Source of the DNA: Halomonas litopenaei
GTDB taxonomy: Bacteria; Pseudomonadota; Gammaproteobacteria; Pseudomonadales; Halomonadaceae
Assembly: GCF_017303055.1 (NCBI RefSeq)
Contig: NZ_JAEKJT010000004.1
Span: 496,001 to 560,000 of the forward strand
DNA length: 64,000 bases
Direction: 5' to 3'
Positions 38,580-47,062 of the stretch are shown in pieces (positions within the stretch are counted from its first letter, which is position 1; each line of letters starts with the position of its first letter). The notes under the pieces were generated by a model, which worked only from the letters and a program-made list of their open reading frames with translations, had not been told where the DNA came from and did no database searches. The position numbers and the translations under genes were made by a program.

Positions 38580-40043
38580 ATGCTCGCGTTCAAGCCCATC
38601 CCCGCCCTGGTCGCCATTGCCCTGGGCCTGGCGATCTGGTTTGCCGTCCCTATTCCAGACGGCGTCACCCCCGAAGCCTGGCACCTGCTGGCGATATTTG
38701 TCGCCACCATCGCTGCCATCATTGGCAAGACCATGCGCATTGGCGCCCTGGCCATCATCGCCATCACCCTGGTGGCTCTGACCGGCGTCACCAACCCGGA
38801 CAACTCCAAGGCCGCGGTAGCGGATGCCCTGTCGGGGTTTTCCAACCCGCTGATCTGGCTGATCGGCCTGGCCATCATGATCTCGCGGGGGCTGGCCAAG
38901 ACAGGGCTTGGCAACCGCATTGGCTACGCCTTTATTGCCGCCTTCGGCAAGCGCACCCTGGGCATCGGCTACGCCCTTTCCCTGGCCGAGCTGACCATCG
39001 CGCCGATTACCCCCAGCAACACGGCACGGGGCGGGGGCATCATGCACCCGATCATGCGCTCCATTGCTGACAGCTTCGGCTCATCACCTGACGCCGGTAC
39101 CAGCAAGAAGATCGGTGAGTATCTGGCGCTGGTGAACTATCACGCCAACCCGATCACCTCGGCCATGTTCATCACCGCCACTGCCCCCAACCCCTTGATC
39201 GTCGACCTGATCGCCAAGGCCACGGGCTCCGCCCTCTCGATCACCTGGACCCAATGGGCGCTGGCGGCACTCCTTCCAGGCCTGGTCGCCATCGCGCTGA
39301 TGCCAGCGGTGCTCTACGTACTGTATCCCCCGGAGCTCAAGCGTACTCCCGACGCTACCTCCTTCGCCCGCAAGCAGCTGGATGACATGGGCGCCCTGAC
39401 TCGCGCCGAGAAAATCATGATTGGTGTGTTCGGTCTGCTGCTGACGCTTTGGGCAGGCATCCCGGCCATGCTGTTTGGCCCCGAGCTCAAGGTCAATTCG
39501 ACCACCGTGGCGCTGCTCGGTCTGTCCATCCTGCTGGTGACGGACGTGCTGACCTGGGATGACATCCTGGGCGAAAAATCCGCCTGGGACACCATCGTGT
39601 GGTTCGCCGCCCTGGTCATGATGGCAAGCTTTCTGGGCAAGCTGGGACTGATAGGATGGTTCTCTGGCGTCATCGAAGAAGGCATCGGTAGCCTCCAGAT
39701 GGGCTGGTTCGGCATGGCGCTGGCGCTGACCGCTGTGTACTTCTATGCCCACTACTTCTTTGCCAGTACCACCGCCCATATCACCGCCATGTACGCCGCC
39801 TTCCTGGCTGCCGGCATGGCGCTCGGCATCCCTACCCTTTACATCGCCCTGCTGCTGGCCGGCGCATCATCCTTGATGATGTCGCTGACCCACTACGCCA
39901 CCGGCACCGCGCCGATCATCTTCGGCTCAGGCTATGTGGAACTCGGCACCTGGTGGAAGGCCGGCTTCATCATGAGCATCGTCAACCTCACCATCTGGAT
40001 CGGGGTCGGCAGCCTGTGGTGGAAGGTGCTCGGCTACTGGTAA
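38580..40043 (+). CDS. DASS-family dicarboxylate transporter (CitT/SodiT1-like)
   Basis: 487 residues, about 12-14 membrane segments. Divalent anion:sodium symporter family, in the branch of 2-oxoglutarate/malate translocators and CitT. The two SNT-type substrate/Na+ loops are visible as APITPSNTARGGGI (about residues 140-155) and FFASTTAHITAMY (about 400-412), plus YALVNYHANPITSAMF between. Substrates are likely C4/C5 dicarboxylates or citrate; Na+ symport suits a halophile but cannot be proven here. Single-gene unit with hairpins on both sides (38374 and 40076). Confidence 0.88.
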   Translation: MLAFKPIPALVAIALGLAIWFAVPIPDGVTPEAWHLLAIFVATIAAIIGKTMRIGALAIIAITLVALTGVTNPDNSKAAVADALSGFSNPLIWLIGLAIMISRGLAKTGLGNRIGYAFIAAFGKRTLGIGYALSLAELTIAPITPSNTARGGGIMHPIMRSIADSFGSSPDAGTSKKIGEYLALVNYHANPITSAMFITATAPNPLIVDLIAKATGSALSITWTQWALAALLPGLVAIALMPAVLYVLYPPELKRTPDATSFARKQLDDMGALTRAEKIMIGVFGLLLTLWAGIPAMLFGPELKVNSTTVALLGLSILLVTDVLTWDDILGEKSAWDTIVWFAALVMMASFLGKLGLIGWFSGVIEEGIGSLQMGWFGMALALTAVYFYAHYFFASTTAHITAMYAAFLAAGMALGIPTLYIALLLAGASSLMMSLTHYATGTAPIIFGSGYVELGTWWKAGFIMSIVNLTIWIGVGSLWWKVLGYW

Positions 40044-40075
40044 GCCCATCTAGCGATCCGTGGCCCCACCTCGAG

Positions 40076-40098
40076 ACGCCACCGCCTTGCGGTGGCGT
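40076..40098 (+). terminator. Terminator after the DASS gene
   Basis: Perfect 10-bp stem (40076-40085 with 40089-40098), 3-base loop, then TGTCGTC. Confidence 0.75.
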
Positions 40099-40194
40099 TG
40101 TCGTCTGGCCTGTCGGTTGGCTTGCCTGACGTCCCTTCCCGGCGCAGAATCGACAGCGACAGGATGTCGTTTCTGTATCGTCTGGAGGTTGGCC

Positions 40195-40659
40195 ATGGAT
40201 TTCCTCTCCCCCGCGCTATGGTGGCTGCTCGCAGGGCTCGCGGCCCTGATCCTCGAGCTGCTCAGTGGCTCCTACGTATTGCTTGCCTTGGCGGCGGCAT
40301 TGATCGTGGGATCCCTGGTCGCCTGGTCGGGTGGCGACATCATCATGCAGCTGATCGCCTTTGCGGTGGCCTGCGGTGTGCTCGTTCCCCTGGCTATCTG
40401 GCGCCTGCGCAAGCGTCGCTACGGCCCCCACCCAACGTTTGGCGTGGCCGGTGGCGGCACCCGCCAGGGTGAGCGCTTCGTGCTGGTCAGCCGGGATTTT
40501 GACGACGCTCCTTGCATCAAGCTGGACGGAGACCTGTTTCGTGCCTGTTTGGCACAAACCGATGCCGAGGCCCCTGCCCTGCGTCCAGGTGACGAGGTCA
40601 TCCTGTTACGGTTTGAAGGTACTCAGGCCATCGTGCGCCCAGCCGGAGAAGGCTCCTGA
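40195..40659 (+). CDS. NfeD-family membrane protein
   Basis: 154 residues: two to three N-terminal helices (about 5-75) and a C-terminal OB-fold (NfeDC, about 85-150: GDEVILLRFEGTQAIV). Short NfeD proteins work with SPFH/stomatin partners in membrane microdomains, and such a partner follows 239 bases downstream (QmcA-like). The ATG at 40195 has TGGAGGTT upstream. Confidence 0.87.
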   Translation: MDFLSPALWWLLAGLAALILELLSGSYVLLALAAALIVGSLVAWSGGDIIMQLIAFAVACGVLVPLAIWRLRKRRYGPHPTFGVAGGGTRQGERFVLVSRDFDDAPCIKLDGDLFRACLAQTDAEAPALRPGDEVILLRFEGTQAIVRPAGEGS

Positions 40660-40754
40660 GAGATCCGCTTGCCGTGACTCCTGTTCACGCATCCGGTCAG
40701 CGCTGTCGTCTCCTTCTATCGCATGCCCTGGCGCCAGCTCTAGCGCTTAACTAT

Positions 40755-40790
40755 ACGCTTCCCTATCCATTTCCCTATCCGCTTCCCTAT
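40755..40790. repeat. 12-bp tandem repeat, three units
   Basis: ACGCTTCCCTAT, CCATTTCCCTAT and CCGCTTCCCTAT in tandem, in the spacer between the NfeD-like and SPFH genes, about 100 bases after the NfeD stop. No gene overlaps it. Confidence 0.75.
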
Positions 40791-40897
40791 CCCGTGCAAC
40801 CAACGAGCACGGATTCCCACGGCGGCACATCGCCGCTCCCGACGGGCAGCCAGGCCGGCTTGACGGATGATGCCCTTGCTACCAAGGAGGTGTTTGC

Positions 40898-41935
40898 ATG
40901 TTGTTGAATGTCGTTAGCCCAGGCCTGTTGCTGGCCATCGTGGTGGTCGTCATTGCTCTGATCATGCTGATCAAGGGACTGGTGATCGTGCAGGAGTCCG
41001 AAGTGATCGTGATCGAACGCCTCGGGGCTTACAACCGCACGTTGCAGAAAGGGGTGAATTTCATCATTCCCTTCTTCGACAAGCCCAGGCCCATGAAGAT
41101 GGTGCGCTACATTCGTCAGGGCCAGGAATTCACCCCGGTACTGAGTCAGGAAACCCGCATCGATCTGCGCGAATCGGTCATGGACTTTCCGTCCCAGCCG
41201 GTGGTGACAACCGATAACGTGACGGTACGTATCGATGGCGCCATCTACTTCCAGATCATCGATCCCGCCAATGCGGTCTACAAGATCGAGAACATGAGTC
41301 AGGCGGTCGAGGTGCTGGCCAAGACCACCTTGCGTTCCGTGGTAGGCCAGATGGAGCTGGACAAGATCTTCGAGTCCCGTGCCGAGGTCAACGCCAAGAT
41401 CAAGGAACAGATGGAAGAACCGGCCTCCAAGTGGGGGGTGGCGATCAACCGTATAGAGGTGCAGGACATCGAGATGCCAGCGGAAGTGAAGGAGGCCATG
41501 CATCTGCAGATGTCAGCCGAGCGTCGCCGCCGGGCCACCGTGACCGAGGCTGAAGGCGACAAGGCAGCGGCGATTGCCAAGGCTCAGGGCCAGAAGGAAT
41601 CCGCCATCCTCAATGCCCAGGGCGACAAGGAGTCCGCCATTCTTCGTGCCCAGGGGGAAAGTCGCTCGATCGAGCTGGTACTGAATGCCATGGGCGAGGG
41701 CGAAAAAAGCTCCAAGGCCGTCATCGGCTATCTGCTGGGTCAGTCTTACATCGCCATGCTGCCAGAGATGGCCAAGCAGGGTGAGCGGGTCTTCGTTCCC
41801 TACGAAAGCTCGGCCCTGCTAGGCGCCATGGGGGCCTTCCGTGACCTCAACGCCACCGACGAGGCACTGGGCGACATCGCACGCCGGGCAGCATCCGCCG
41901 GCGGACTGACCGGCGCGGCCAGCGCCCACGGCTGA
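40898..41935 (+). CDS. qmcA: SPFH/stomatin-like protein (QmcA-type)
   Basis: 345 residues. One N-terminal helix (about 8-28) anchors it; the SPFH (PHB) domain follows (VIVIERLGAYNRTLQKGVNF to about 190), then an Ala/Glu-rich coiled coil with repeated AQGDKESAIL-type segments (about 215-255) and a C-terminal tail. QmcA with an NfeD partner scaffolds membrane microdomains and affects FtsH-linked quality control. AAGGAGG is placed ideally before the ATG. The NfeD gene just upstream supports the assignment. Confidence 0.9.
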   Translation: MLLNVVSPGLLLAIVVVVIALIMLIKGLVIVQESEVIVIERLGAYNRTLQKGVNFIIPFFDKPRPMKMVRYIRQGQEFTPVLSQETRIDLRESVMDFPSQPVVTTDNVTVRIDGAIYFQIIDPANAVYKIENMSQAVEVLAKTTLRSVVGQMELDKIFESRAEVNAKIKEQMEEPASKWGVAINRIEVQDIEMPAEVKEAMHLQMSAERRRRATVTEAEGDKAAAIAKAQGQKESAILNAQGDKESAILRAQGESRSIELVLNAMGEGEKSSKAVIGYLLGQSYIAMLPEMAKQGERVFVPYESSALLGAMGAFRDLNATDEALGDIARRAASAGGLTGAASAHG

Positions 41936-42000
41936 TGCCTTTCCCTCGCCGATAGCCCTTGCCGACAGCAACCGCTGAACATCGCCAACCCTATCGCCAC

Positions 42001-42033
42001 GCGGCAGGGTTGGCGGCAGGGTTGGCGGCAAGG
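42001..42033. repeat. 12-bp tandem repeat, about 2.75 units
   Basis: GCGGCAGGGTTG twice plus GCGGCAAGG, in the spacer 65 bases after the SPFH gene stop. Confidence 0.65.
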
Positions 42034-42128
42034 ATGAGCGCTGCGCAGACAGCAGGGTCTGTCCATGGGAAGCACGCCCGAGAACAGACGGCAGCGCAGT
42101 TGGCACGCCCTGCCGCCACGCTTTGCCC

Positions 42129-42569
42129 CTACCAGCTCCCCGTGTTCTCCATGGATGCCCACGGCTCTTGGGGGGCAAGGGCATCGCCTTTTTGCAGCAG
42201 TTCCACCGAAATACCATCGGGGCTTCGCACAAAGGCCATATGACCGTCACGGGGAGGACGGTTGATGGTCACACCATTGTCCTGGAGCTTCTGGCAAAGC
42301 CCATAGATATCATCGACACGGTAGGCCAGGTGGCCAAAATTCCGTCCGCCCTGATACTCCTCCGGATCCCAGTTCCAGGTCAGCTCAAGCTCAGGTGCCT
42401 GCAGCTCGCTGGAGCGCGACTCATCTTCTGGCGCCGCCAGAAAGACCAGGGTAAAGCGCCCCTTGTCGTTCTCCTTGCGCCGGACCTCTTTGAGGCCCAG
42501 CAGGTCGCAGTAGAAATGCAGCGACGCGTCGAGGTCGCTGACACGCACCATGGTGTGTAGAAATTGCAT
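42129..42569 (-). CDS. Glyoxalase I-like VOC protein
   Basis: 146 residues. Glyoxalase I converts the hemithioacetal of methylglyoxal and glutathione to S-lactoylglutathione. Seen: [20 protein letters not shown] with the first metal His, LELTWNWD with Glu, [13 protein letters not shown] with the second His, and [13 protein letters not shown] with Glu, so all four metal ligands of GloA fit. The [18 protein letters not shown] stretch resembles the GloA core. The ATG at 42569 was chosen by the family start. The DUF411 gene lies just upstream on the same strand (56-base gap). Confidence 0.85.
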   Translation of the reverse strand: MQFLHTMVRVSDLDASLHFYCDLLGLKEVRRKENDKGRFTLVFLAAPEDESRSSELQAPELELTWNWDPEEYQGGRNFGHLAYRVDDIYGLCQKLQDNGVTINRPPRDGHMAFVRSPDGISVELLQKGDALAPQEPWASMENTGSW

Positions 42570-42625
42570 GGCCTGTATCTCCAAGTCAGGGGCTCTTCCT
42601 CCCGGCAGCGCAGACACCACTGCCG

Positions 42626-43078
42626 TTACGGATAGCGGGCCACTACCTTGGCGCGATCCTCCCCCGCTGTAAAGCTCAGCACGGCATAGTCATCCACCCG
42701 TCCGGTTTCCATGCCTGGGGAACCATGGGGCATACCGGGAACTGCCAACCCATCGATGTCAGGCGACGCTTGCTGAAGCCAAGCGAGCTGTTCGGCAGGT
42801 ACGTGCCCTTCGATCAGGTACCGTTTGCCGGCGTCCGTGGTCAGCACAGCGGTATGGCAGGATGCCAGGGCCATGGGAACGCCAAGTTCGCGTTTCACGG
42901 CGCCCATGTCGGCTTCTTCGAGCACCGACACCTCAAACCCCGCCGCTCTGACATGGTCGGCCCAGGCGCTACAGCAGCCGCAGTGGGGATCCTTGTGCAT
43001 ATCGATTCCAGCCGCCATGACCAGCGGACTGACAACGCCGAGCAACGCCGCGCCCAGGGCGCGCAAAGAGTGAGCCAT
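42626..43078 (-). CDS. DUF411 secreted metal-binding protein
   Basis: 150 residues. A signal peptide (about residues 1-24, cut near VMAAG) directs it to the periplasm. The DUF411 core begins [17 protein letters not shown] with the Cys-x-Cys-Cys motif, and continues [22 protein letters not shown] and [13 protein letters not shown]411 proteins are often found with copper-resistance genes and are thought to bind Cu or other thiophilic metals; no copper genes are next to it here. The ATG at 43078 gives a proper signal peptide; the frame is open 16 codons earlier. Confidence 0.83.
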   Translation of the reverse strand: MAHSLRALGAALLGVVSPLVMAAGIDMHKDPHCGCCSAWADHVRAAGFEVSVLEEADMGAVKRELGVPMALASCHTAVLTTDAGKRYLIEGHVPAEQLAWLQQASPDIDGLAVPGMPHGSPGMETGRVDDYAVLSFTAGEDRAKVVARYP

Positions 43079-43305
43079 CGCGTATGATCTCCTGAACAAC
43101 GTAACGTCTGTGAGTCGACACAGCATCGCAGAAGGTCGTCAGAAGGGAAATGCCAGAACTCAACCATGAGGCACAGGCCCACCAACCTCCATCAAGACAA
43201 TGCCTGCCAGAACGACAGGAGAAGACGGCATATACCGGGCCCCTTTACATCGCCTCCTTTAAGACGAACTCTTTGACGGTGGCCGCTTACCGAGGAATCC
43301 AGCGA

Positions 43306-43866
43306 ATGAGTGAGTACTGCAACGTGGCACCGGGGCACCCCCTGCATGGGCCCTACCACGATACGGAATACGGGTTCCCCATCACCAGCGAGGCCGACTT
43401 GTTCGAACGACTGGTGCTGGAGATCAACCAGGCTGGGCTCTCCTGGCTGACGGTACTGAAGAAACGCGACGCCTTCCGCCATGCCTTCGACCACTTCGAG
43501 GTTGACCGGGTGGCCGCCTATGGCGATGAGGAGCGGGCGCGACTGCTCAATGATGCGGGCATCATCCGACATCGGCAGAAGATCGACGCGGTGATTCACA
43601 ACGCCCAGGTGCTCCAGCAACTACGCGTGTCTCACGGCGGTTTCGAGGCCTGGCTGAATGCCCATCACCCTCTTCCCCACGCACAGTGGGTCAAACTCTT
43701 CAGGCGACACTTCCGCTTCACCGGCCCCGAGATCGTCAAGGAATTTCTGATGAGTACCGGCTATCTCCCTGGGGCCCATCATGATCAGTGCCCGGTGCAG
43801 CAGCAGGTCTTGGCCGCCTCCCCGGCATGGACGCAAACCGCCTCCGACACCAACTCGCCCGGCTAA
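43306..43866 (+). CDS. tag: DNA-3-methyladenine glycosylase I
   Basis: 186 residues, the size of E. coli Tag (187). It excises 3-methyladenine from alkylated DNA. Seen: the zinc Cys and His near the N-terminus (MSEYCNVAPGHPLHGPYHDTEYG), FERLVLEINQAGLSWLTVLKKR with the catalytic Glu, NDAGIIRHRQKIDAVI and the late zinc residues GAHHDQCPV. The ATG at 43306 has GAGGA upstream; an open 52-codon extension is not family-like. The next gene begins 20 bases after the stop. Confidence 0.93.
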   Translation: MSEYCNVAPGHPLHGPYHDTEYGFPITSEADLFERLVLEINQAGLSWLTVLKKRDAFRHAFDHFEVDRVAAYGDEERARLLNDAGIIRHRQKIDAVIHNAQVLQQLRVSHGGFEAWLNAHHPLPHAQWVKLFRRHFRFTGPEIVKEFLMSTGYLPGAHHDQCPVQQQVLAASPAWTQTASDTNSPG

Positions 43867-43885
43867 GCGGCGCCAGGAAGAGATA

Positions 43886-44998
43886 GTGGATTCACTGACA
43901 CAAGCGGCACTGGGCGCAGCCCTCGGCGGCGCGACACTAGGACGTCAACTCGGGCGAAAATCGCTGTTGGCCGGTGCCGTGGTCGGCAGCCTGCCGGACC
44001 TGGATGTGCTGATCGACTATGGCGACGCGGTCGCCAACGTCACCTACCATCGCGGCTTCAGCCACTCGCTGTTTGTGCTTACCGCTGTGTCACTGGCGCT
44101 CGCTTTTGCCGCCACGCGGCTTGGCAAGCGATGGGCGGTCACCGCGACGATACCCGCGTTGCGCTGGTGGCTGTTCTTCTGGCTATGTCTCGTCACCCAC
44201 CCCTTGCTGGATTCGCTGACGACCTATGGCACCCAGCTATGGTGGCCGCTTGAGGTGGTAGCACCCAGCGCCACGCCGCTAGTGTTCATCATTGATCCCG
44301 TGTACACCCTGGTACTGCTGGGTGCGCTCGGCGTGGCCCTGTGGCCGAGCACCACGCGCTCTGCACTCCAGCTTGCCGCCAGCGCGGGGCTGATCATCTC
44401 GAGCCTATATCTGCTGGCTGCGATGGGCGCCAAGAGCTGGGTGGAGCTGCGAGCACAAGCCGCGCTGGAGCGAATCGACATGGCCTCGGCGCAGGTGCTG
44501 GTCCAGCCGGCACCGTTCTCGACCCTGCTATGGCGAGTAACGGCCATCAAAGGTGATCGTCATGCCGAGATGCTGATCGGCCTGCTGGATGGTGACACCC
44601 AGCCTCAGGTAGAGCTGTTCCAGCGCGGTGCAGCCCTGGAGAAAGCCGCCACATCACTGGCCAGCGGCCAACGCCTGGAATGGTTTGCCGGGCCCTTTCT
44701 CCGCTACGAGACGCTGACCACCGAGGATGACACCCTGCTAATCGCCACTGACTTGCGTCTAGGCTTTCCCGGATTTCATCCTTTTCGCTTTGCGCTCGCC
44801 CGATGGCGGGGGGATCGCTGGGTCGCCCTGTCGCCCAGCCGGCAGTTGCCGATGTCTGCTCAGCAGCGTCCTCTCGGGCGTTTACTGGCACGCATCATCT
44901 CGCCACAGCCCAGACTTTGTATGGGTGACTACGTGGCACCACGTTGGCACCTGGCGACCGATACGGCTGTCTGTGCGGTCCATCACTCAGGGCAATGA
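43886..44998 (+). CDS. YdjM-type membrane-bound metal-dependent hydrolase
   Basis: 370 residues from a GTG at 43886 with AGGAA upstream, giving the family start DSLTQAALGAALGGATLG. The N-terminal half has about five helices and the metal motifs GSLPDLDVLIDY, YHRGFSHSL and CLVTHPLLDSLTTYG (DUF457/YdjM-like). The C-terminal 190 residues are soluble. These proteins are predicted phospholipase-like or LexA-regulated hydrolases in the inner membrane; the reaction is unknown. It follows tag by 20 bases and probably shares its transcript. Confidence 0.83.
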   Translation: MDSLTQAALGAALGGATLGRQLGRKSLLAGAVVGSLPDLDVLIDYGDAVANVTYHRGFSHSLFVLTAVSLALAFAATRLGKRWAVTATIPALRWWLFFWLCLVTHPLLDSLTTYGTQLWWPLEVVAPSATPLVFIIDPVYTLVLLGALGVALWPSTTRSALQLAASAGLIISSLYLLAAMGAKSWVELRAQAALERIDMASAQVLVQPAPFSTLLWRVTAIKGDRHAEMLIGLLDGDTQPQVELFQRGAALEKAATSLASGQRLEWFAGPFLRYETLTTEDDTLLIATDLRLGFPGFHPFRFALARWRGDRWVALSPSRQLPMSAQQRPLGRLLARIISPQPRLCMGDYVAPRWHLATDTAVCAVHHSGQ

Positions 44999-45006
44999 CG
45001 CAACAA

Positions 45007-45034
45007 TGCCGCGACGAAAGCATCCGTCGCGGCA
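45007..45034 (+). terminator. Terminator after the hydrolase gene
   Basis: Perfect 10-bp stem (45007-45016 with 45025-45034), 8-base loop, nine bases after the stop. Confidence 0.7.
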
Positions 45035-45043
45035 TGGCCTCTA

Positions 45044-45098
45044 GCCTGGGGGAATGGCTGGAGGGGTATAGCTAAAGGGATGTTGCTAGGGGGACATT
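45044..45098. repeat. 14-bp degenerate tandem repeat, about four units
   Basis: Units GCTGGAGGGGTATA, GCTAAAGGGATGTT and GCTAGGGGGACATT run from 45057, with a 13-base variant before them (45044). They lie between the hydrolase terminator and the 3' end of the convergent azoR. Confidence 0.65.
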
Positions 45099-45125
45099 GC
45101 CAAGCAGCTTGGCGGGTTATTGCCA

Positions 45126-45146
45126 GCCGGCCTGGCATCGGCCGGC
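45126..45146 (-). terminator. Hairpin after azoR
   Basis: GCCGGCC (45126-45132) pairs with GGCCGGC (45140-45146), 7-base loop, directly after the azoR stop; no T run. Confidence 0.4.
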
Positions 45147-45147
45147 G

Positions 45148-45753
45148 TTACAGCGCCTCGACCAGCGTCGCGATCTCTGCGTGGGCCTGGGTGAGCGCGG
45201 CTTCCTTGATCTCATCGCCCATGTTCAGGCCCTCGGCATAGACCGCCTCGAACTCGCTGATGCCGATGAGCCCCAACAGGTGACGAATATGCGGCGTCTG
45301 GGTGTCCAGCTCGCTACCTGCATACTGCCCGCCACGGGCTCCCAGCAGTATCGCACGCTTGCCTTCGATCAAGCCCACCGGACCATTTTCCGTGTACTTG
45401 AAGCTCTTGCCGGCGCGCAAGATGCGGTCAAACCAGGCCTTCAGCTGGGACGGCATGCCCAGGTTGTACATTGGCACCGCAAGCACCACCACGTCATGGG
45501 CCAGCAGTTCGTCGAGCCGCTCGTCGGAGCGCAATGCCAGCTCACGCTGCTGCTCGCTGCGCTCCTCTGGTGCGACCTGCCAACTGGACAGCTCTGGCAG
45601 AGTCAAGTGCGGCAGATCGTCGGCAACGACATCGCGGTGTGTCAGCTGAATATCGCTGCGCTGACGCACCTGGCGCTCAAACTGTCGGGCCAGGTCGTTG
45701 GACTGACCATGCTCACCCAGAATCGAAGACGTCACTAGCAATACGCGGGTCAT
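45148..45753 (-). CDS. azoR: FMN-dependent NADH:quinone/azo reductase
   Basis: 201 residues, like E. coli AzoR (201). A flavodoxin-fold enzyme that reduces quinones and azo compounds with NADH. Seen: LLVTSSILGEHGQSNDLARQF for the FMN phosphate loop, VLAVPMYNLGMPSQLKAWFDRI, TENGPVGLIEGKRAILLGARGG. AGGGAG precedes the ATG at 45753. Single-gene unit facing the hydrolase gene. Probably protective against quinone or thiol stress. Confidence 0.92.
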   Translation of the reverse strand: MTRVLLVTSSILGEHGQSNDLARQFERQVRQRSDIQLTHRDVVADDLPHLTLPELSSWQVAPEERSEQQRELALRSDERLDELLAHDVVVLAVPMYNLGMPSQLKAWFDRILRAGKSFKYTENGPVGLIEGKRAILLGARGGQYAGSELDTQTPHIRHLLGLIGISEFEAVYAEGLNMGDEIKEAALTQAHAEIATLVEAL

Positions 45754-45874
45754 GGCAAACTCCCTAAGAAGAGGTATCTGCCGATCAGTTTACCGCCTAA
45801 AAAGTTGACGAAAAGCGAAAAAATACGGGCCTATCTTTCTATAAAAGCGAAAGAAAACGCCTGCTACATCACGA

Positions 45875-45900
45875 CAGGAGCGCCCTGTCGGGCGCTCCTG
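45875..45900. terminator. Hairpin between azoR and the MliC-like gene
   Basis: Perfect 11-bp stem (45875-45885 with 45890-45900) and TGTC loop, 31 bases after the MliC-like stop (minus strand). No T run follows, but placement suits termination of that gene. Confidence 0.6.
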
Positions 45901-45931
45901 ACATCGTCCTCGACGCCGGGTAACGACTGGT

Positions 45932-46687
45932 TCAGGGCGCGATGCCCTGGCCACATCCCTGCAACTGCTGGCCATTGACCGTCAGCGTCACCTGAGCAGG
46001 CCAGGGCGTGCCGGCCATGTCGTCGAAACAGGCACCAGATTCGATACGCAGCTCAAAGGGGGCGTCCGCACGCCCACTCTGCAAGATTACTCGGCCCGCC
46101 TCATTATCCAGCGTGGTGACCCGATACGGCAGGCTCGCCTCGCGCTCGCCGTAGTCCAGCGACATGTCGATGCGCGGCACGTCGTTGGCCAAGGAAAGAT
46201 GCCACCCGGGCTCATTGCCACGGGCATAGAACATGACGCCCGGTTTATCCGTGCGCCGAAGCGAATCGCGCCGGGCAGTCGCCTCACACTGCAGCCGTCC
46301 ACGGCCGCTCTTGATCACCGCCCGATCACCGACCACGTGGGCACTCAGCTCTCCCTGCTGATAGCGCTCGCCCTGGTCCACTACCGCCTGGGGCAGCTGC
46401 TCGGCGCCATGGGTCGTCCAAAGCCGCAGGGAGTCTCCCTGAGTGGCGGTGACCACATCCTGGCGTGGTGTGCAGTGCCAGCCCACAAAGGTGGTGCCGT
46501 CGCCAACGAAGTACGCCGATGGCAATAGCGGTGCCTGCTGCTCGACAGGAGCGTCAGTGAAGGATCCGCGCCTCTCCACCGCGGGAGCCTGATCCGATCC
46601 GGCGTCCTGACCTGACTGGGAGGCACATCCCGCCAGGCCAGCCAGCGCGGCGGTAAAAAGAGTCGAAGCGATAACGGATCGGCGCAT
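45932..46687 (-). CDS. Lipoprotein with MliC lysozyme-inhibitor and COG3650-type domains
   Basis: 251 residues. The signal ends in the lipobox LAGC (about residue 20). After an Ala/Gln/Pro-rich linker, residues about 60-140 resemble MliC/PliC inhibitors of C-type lysozyme (FVGWHCTPRQ ... SGRGRLQCEATARR, with a Cys pair). Residues about 150-250 match the COG3650 type (MFYARGNEPGWHLSLA, ACFDDMAGTPWPAQVTL, a second Cys pair). MliC domains protect the cell wall from host or predator lysozyme; the second domain is of unknown role. The ATG at 46687 has AAGGAG upstream. Confidence 0.75.
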   Translation of the reverse strand: MRRSVIASTLFTAALAGLAGCASQSGQDAGSDQAPAVERRGSFTDAPVEQQAPLLPSAYFVGDGTTFVGWHCTPRQDVVTATQGDSLRLWTTHGAEQLPQAVVDQGERYQQGELSAHVVGDRAVIKSGRGRLQCEATARRDSLRRTDKPGVMFYARGNEPGWHLSLANDVPRIDMSLDYGEREASLPYRVTTLDNEAGRVILQSGRADAPFELRIESGACFDDMAGTPWPAQVTLTVNGQQLQGCGQGIAP

Positions 46688-46944
46688 GGAAAGCTCCTTC
46701 GATAACAGCGGCAAAACGGTCCTTTGACGCCACACGATACCACCGCCAGGCCCATCGTGACCCGTTTTCCCCGGACAATCCCTCCCGATTCAGCACGCTA
46801 TGTAAGCATAGGTGTTGCCACCCAAGCCCTCGCCACGGTCTGTGATCGACGCAGGTAGAGAGCTATCCACGTTCCACCGCCAAGCGTCAGTCCTGAATGC
46901 CCCTTTCAAGACCCCGAACCGCGCCTTTTATCACGCCATCAGAA

Positions 46945-46957
46945 TGAACCAGACTCA
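46945..46957 (+). promoter_or_regulatory. MetR-box-like element 1
   Basis: TGAACCAGACTCA fits the MetR consensus TGAA-N5-TTCA except for one base (CTCA). The second copy lies exactly 100 bases downstream with the same mismatch. Confidence 0.4.
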
Positions 46958-47044
46958 TGCTCTATCTTACGGAACATGAGCGATTCCACAGATTTGGACT
47001 AGCCCCGCAAGGGTGAGTCAAACTAAACTTCTTAATCTTTATTA

Positions 47045-47057
47045 TGAACAAAGCTCA
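47045..47057 (+). promoter_or_regulatory. MetR-box-like element 2
   Basis: TGAACAAAGCTCA, one mismatch from TGAA-N5-TTCA, ends six bases before the metR start, where binding would block translation initiation region transcription or overlap the promoter. Suits autorepression. Confidence 0.4.
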
Positions 47058-47062
47058 CGATA

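Larger units (their letters stand above)
46688..47062. other. 375-base divergent spacer with MetR-like boxes
   Basis: No gene seen. It holds promoters for the MliC-like gene (left) and metR (right). Two related 13-bp elements, at 46945-46957 and 47045-47057, resemble MetR sites. The 80 bases before metR are AT-rich. Confidence 0.55.

Noticed and set aside
37279..43078. Copper-resistance island (META, DoxX and DUF411 genes)
   Set aside because: The genes are not contiguous, lie on different strands and no copA, copB, cusA or copper regulator is present.
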